Assembly: GCA_030549495.1 (NCBI GenBank)
Contig: JAUIRK010000004.1
Location: 655,629 to 719,628 of the forward strand
Length of the DNA stretch: 64,000 nucleotides
Source of the DNA: Nectonema munidae
Lineage: Eukaryota > Nematomorpha > Nectonematoida > Nectonematidae
Reading direction: 5' to 3'
Below are positions 63,131 through 64,000 of this stretch, piece after piece; positions within the stretch are counted from its first letter, which is position 1; every line of letters begins with the position of its first letter. Under the pieces are notes generated by a model that was given only the letters and a program-made list of their open reading frames with translations, did not search any database and was not told where the DNA came from. The translations under genes were made by a program, and so were the position numbers.

Positions 63131-64000
63131 ACTATTTCATTTTGTATTCTTGGTGACAAATAAGTTGAGTTTTTTGGAATGGAAACTGTGATCTTAAATT
63201 TTTCCGATAAAATTAATCATTAGATAATAAAATTATCAGTGCTGGAACGTGACTTGTTTGAAAGTTTCAAAAACTTTCTTAATATATTTCATTTATCCAT
63301 ATGTTCAATTTCAATTTTGAAAATTTCAAATATAAAAATAGTACATCAAACTTTCTCAATATTAAAACTTCACTTTGGGCATTACTTACATTAATATTAT
63401 TCGCATCACATTTGATATATCGACTTCTTCAGATATATTTATGTTGATAAATATGCTTTTAACAGAATTTTTTATAAAAAAATAATTTCAAAACGGTGAA
63501 TATGTTGAACTTTGTGTTGAAATAACATGCAGTGTAAAGAGTTTTTTTTGACTATTTTATGCTTATCATAAAATTATACTAACTCAAAAATCAGTTGAAT
63601 GAACTAGTTATAAAAACTTAATAAAAAAATTTCTCAAGTGAAAAAAAGTACCTAAAAAAACATTTATAATATTCATCATTAAATTAACTAAATTTTACAA
63701 TTGATAATTTAATTTATTTTTACATCTGATTTAACTATGAATTTTTAAATATTTTCTTAATTTTCAAATTTAAATAACCTAGTTAAAACAACTAACTGAT
63801 CGACATCTTCATTAATGACTGATATTGTTTGAAATTCAGTTTCTTACATTTTGAAGACAGATCGAACTCTCTTTTTTCGTGAACTGTATGATGAACACCA
63901 AATGTATAGCAGTAGTGCTTATAAAATACGCGCATATCATAGGAGCATATGGTGATGATGAAGAATGATCTGACATTCAAACAATTGTAGTCAGGCATAT
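63131..64000. other. Upstream part of hAT-2 region, unassigned
   Basis: AT-rich; the minus open frame 63792-63998 (EFDLSSKCKKLNFKQYQSLM) could be N-terminal transposase or chance. Confidence 0.35.

Larger units (their letters stand above)
60782..64000 (-). mobile_element. hAT element (hAT-2), 3' end to beyond the window
   Basis: Starts on the + strand with CAGAGGCGTATCCAGAAATT and then a G-run (60812-60833), the same layout as the inverse right end of hAT-1 (CAGTGGCGTAAG.. then G-run). The minus-strand transposase lies behind it. The preceding 8 bases are CTTGTGAC; the other end and its duplication are outside or unrecognised, so the right limit is unknown. Confidence 0.55.

Overview
This is eukaryotic nuclear DNA, very AT-rich and crowded with transposons. 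The one clear host gene is an endo-beta-N-acetylglucosaminidase (GH85, ENGASE) with 53-58 bp introns alongside multi-kilobase introns filled with mobile DNA. Short introns, many piggyBac/hAT/Tigger elements, and a multicopy zinc-finger family that I associate with arthropods suggest an arthropod, perhaps a crustacean such as a parasitic copepod. The species is inference; nothing here proves it.

Layout. 1-4330: a complete TTAA-bounded piggyBac element (343-3141) nested inside the transposase of an older, decayed piggyBac. 5085-11120: about 6 kb of AT-rich satellite with higher-order structure; a 1 kb island of the same satellite lies at 19756-20722. 11-16.2 kb: decayed hAT and Tigger remnants. 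16.3-19.1 kb: two members (a fragment and a near-complete copy) of an unclassified zinc-finger protein family with a candidate D-D-E layout; a third, N-terminal fragment lies at 41.4-41.7 kb. 20.7-22.4 kb: two degenerate minus-strand coding stretches, one possibly an old viral nucleoprotein-like insertion. 22.7-24.35 kb: the 3' half of a Ty3/Gypsy retrotransposon with polypurine tract and 3' LTR. 24.5-26.5 kb: a third piggyBac remnant. 26.47-29.2 kb: a LINE in twin-primed (5'-inverted) arrangement, itself split by a 931 bp terminal-inverted-repeat element. 29.2-29.8 kb: a solo LTR, with a related copy on the other strand at 57.2-57.7 kb. 29.8-31.1 kb: Tigger. 32.5-34.8 kb: a second tandem-repeat field, with its leading part repeated at 39.84-40.4 kb. 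37.79-38.99 kb: a hAT element with perfect 8 bp target-site duplication.

44.84-56.75 kb: ENGASE on the + strand. Six exons have consistent splice phases and a terminal coding exon is clear, but the join between exons 6 and 7 is out of phase, so a small exon is probably missing from this model. Intron 4 contains a GC-rich non-autonomous hAT with a perfect 8 bp duplication; intron 5 contains two pogo/Tigger copies. 60.8-63.1 kb: a minus-strand hAT transposase whose last exon is interrupted by a 639 bp hAT-type MITE with perfect 8 bp duplication.

The transposase genes carry stops, frameshifts or deletions and look inactive in this sequence. The ENGASE reading frame is intact in every exon recognised. 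The candidates for something undescribed are the D-D-E-like zinc-finger family at 16-19 kb and the 931 bp element with an ATA duplication at 28 kb.
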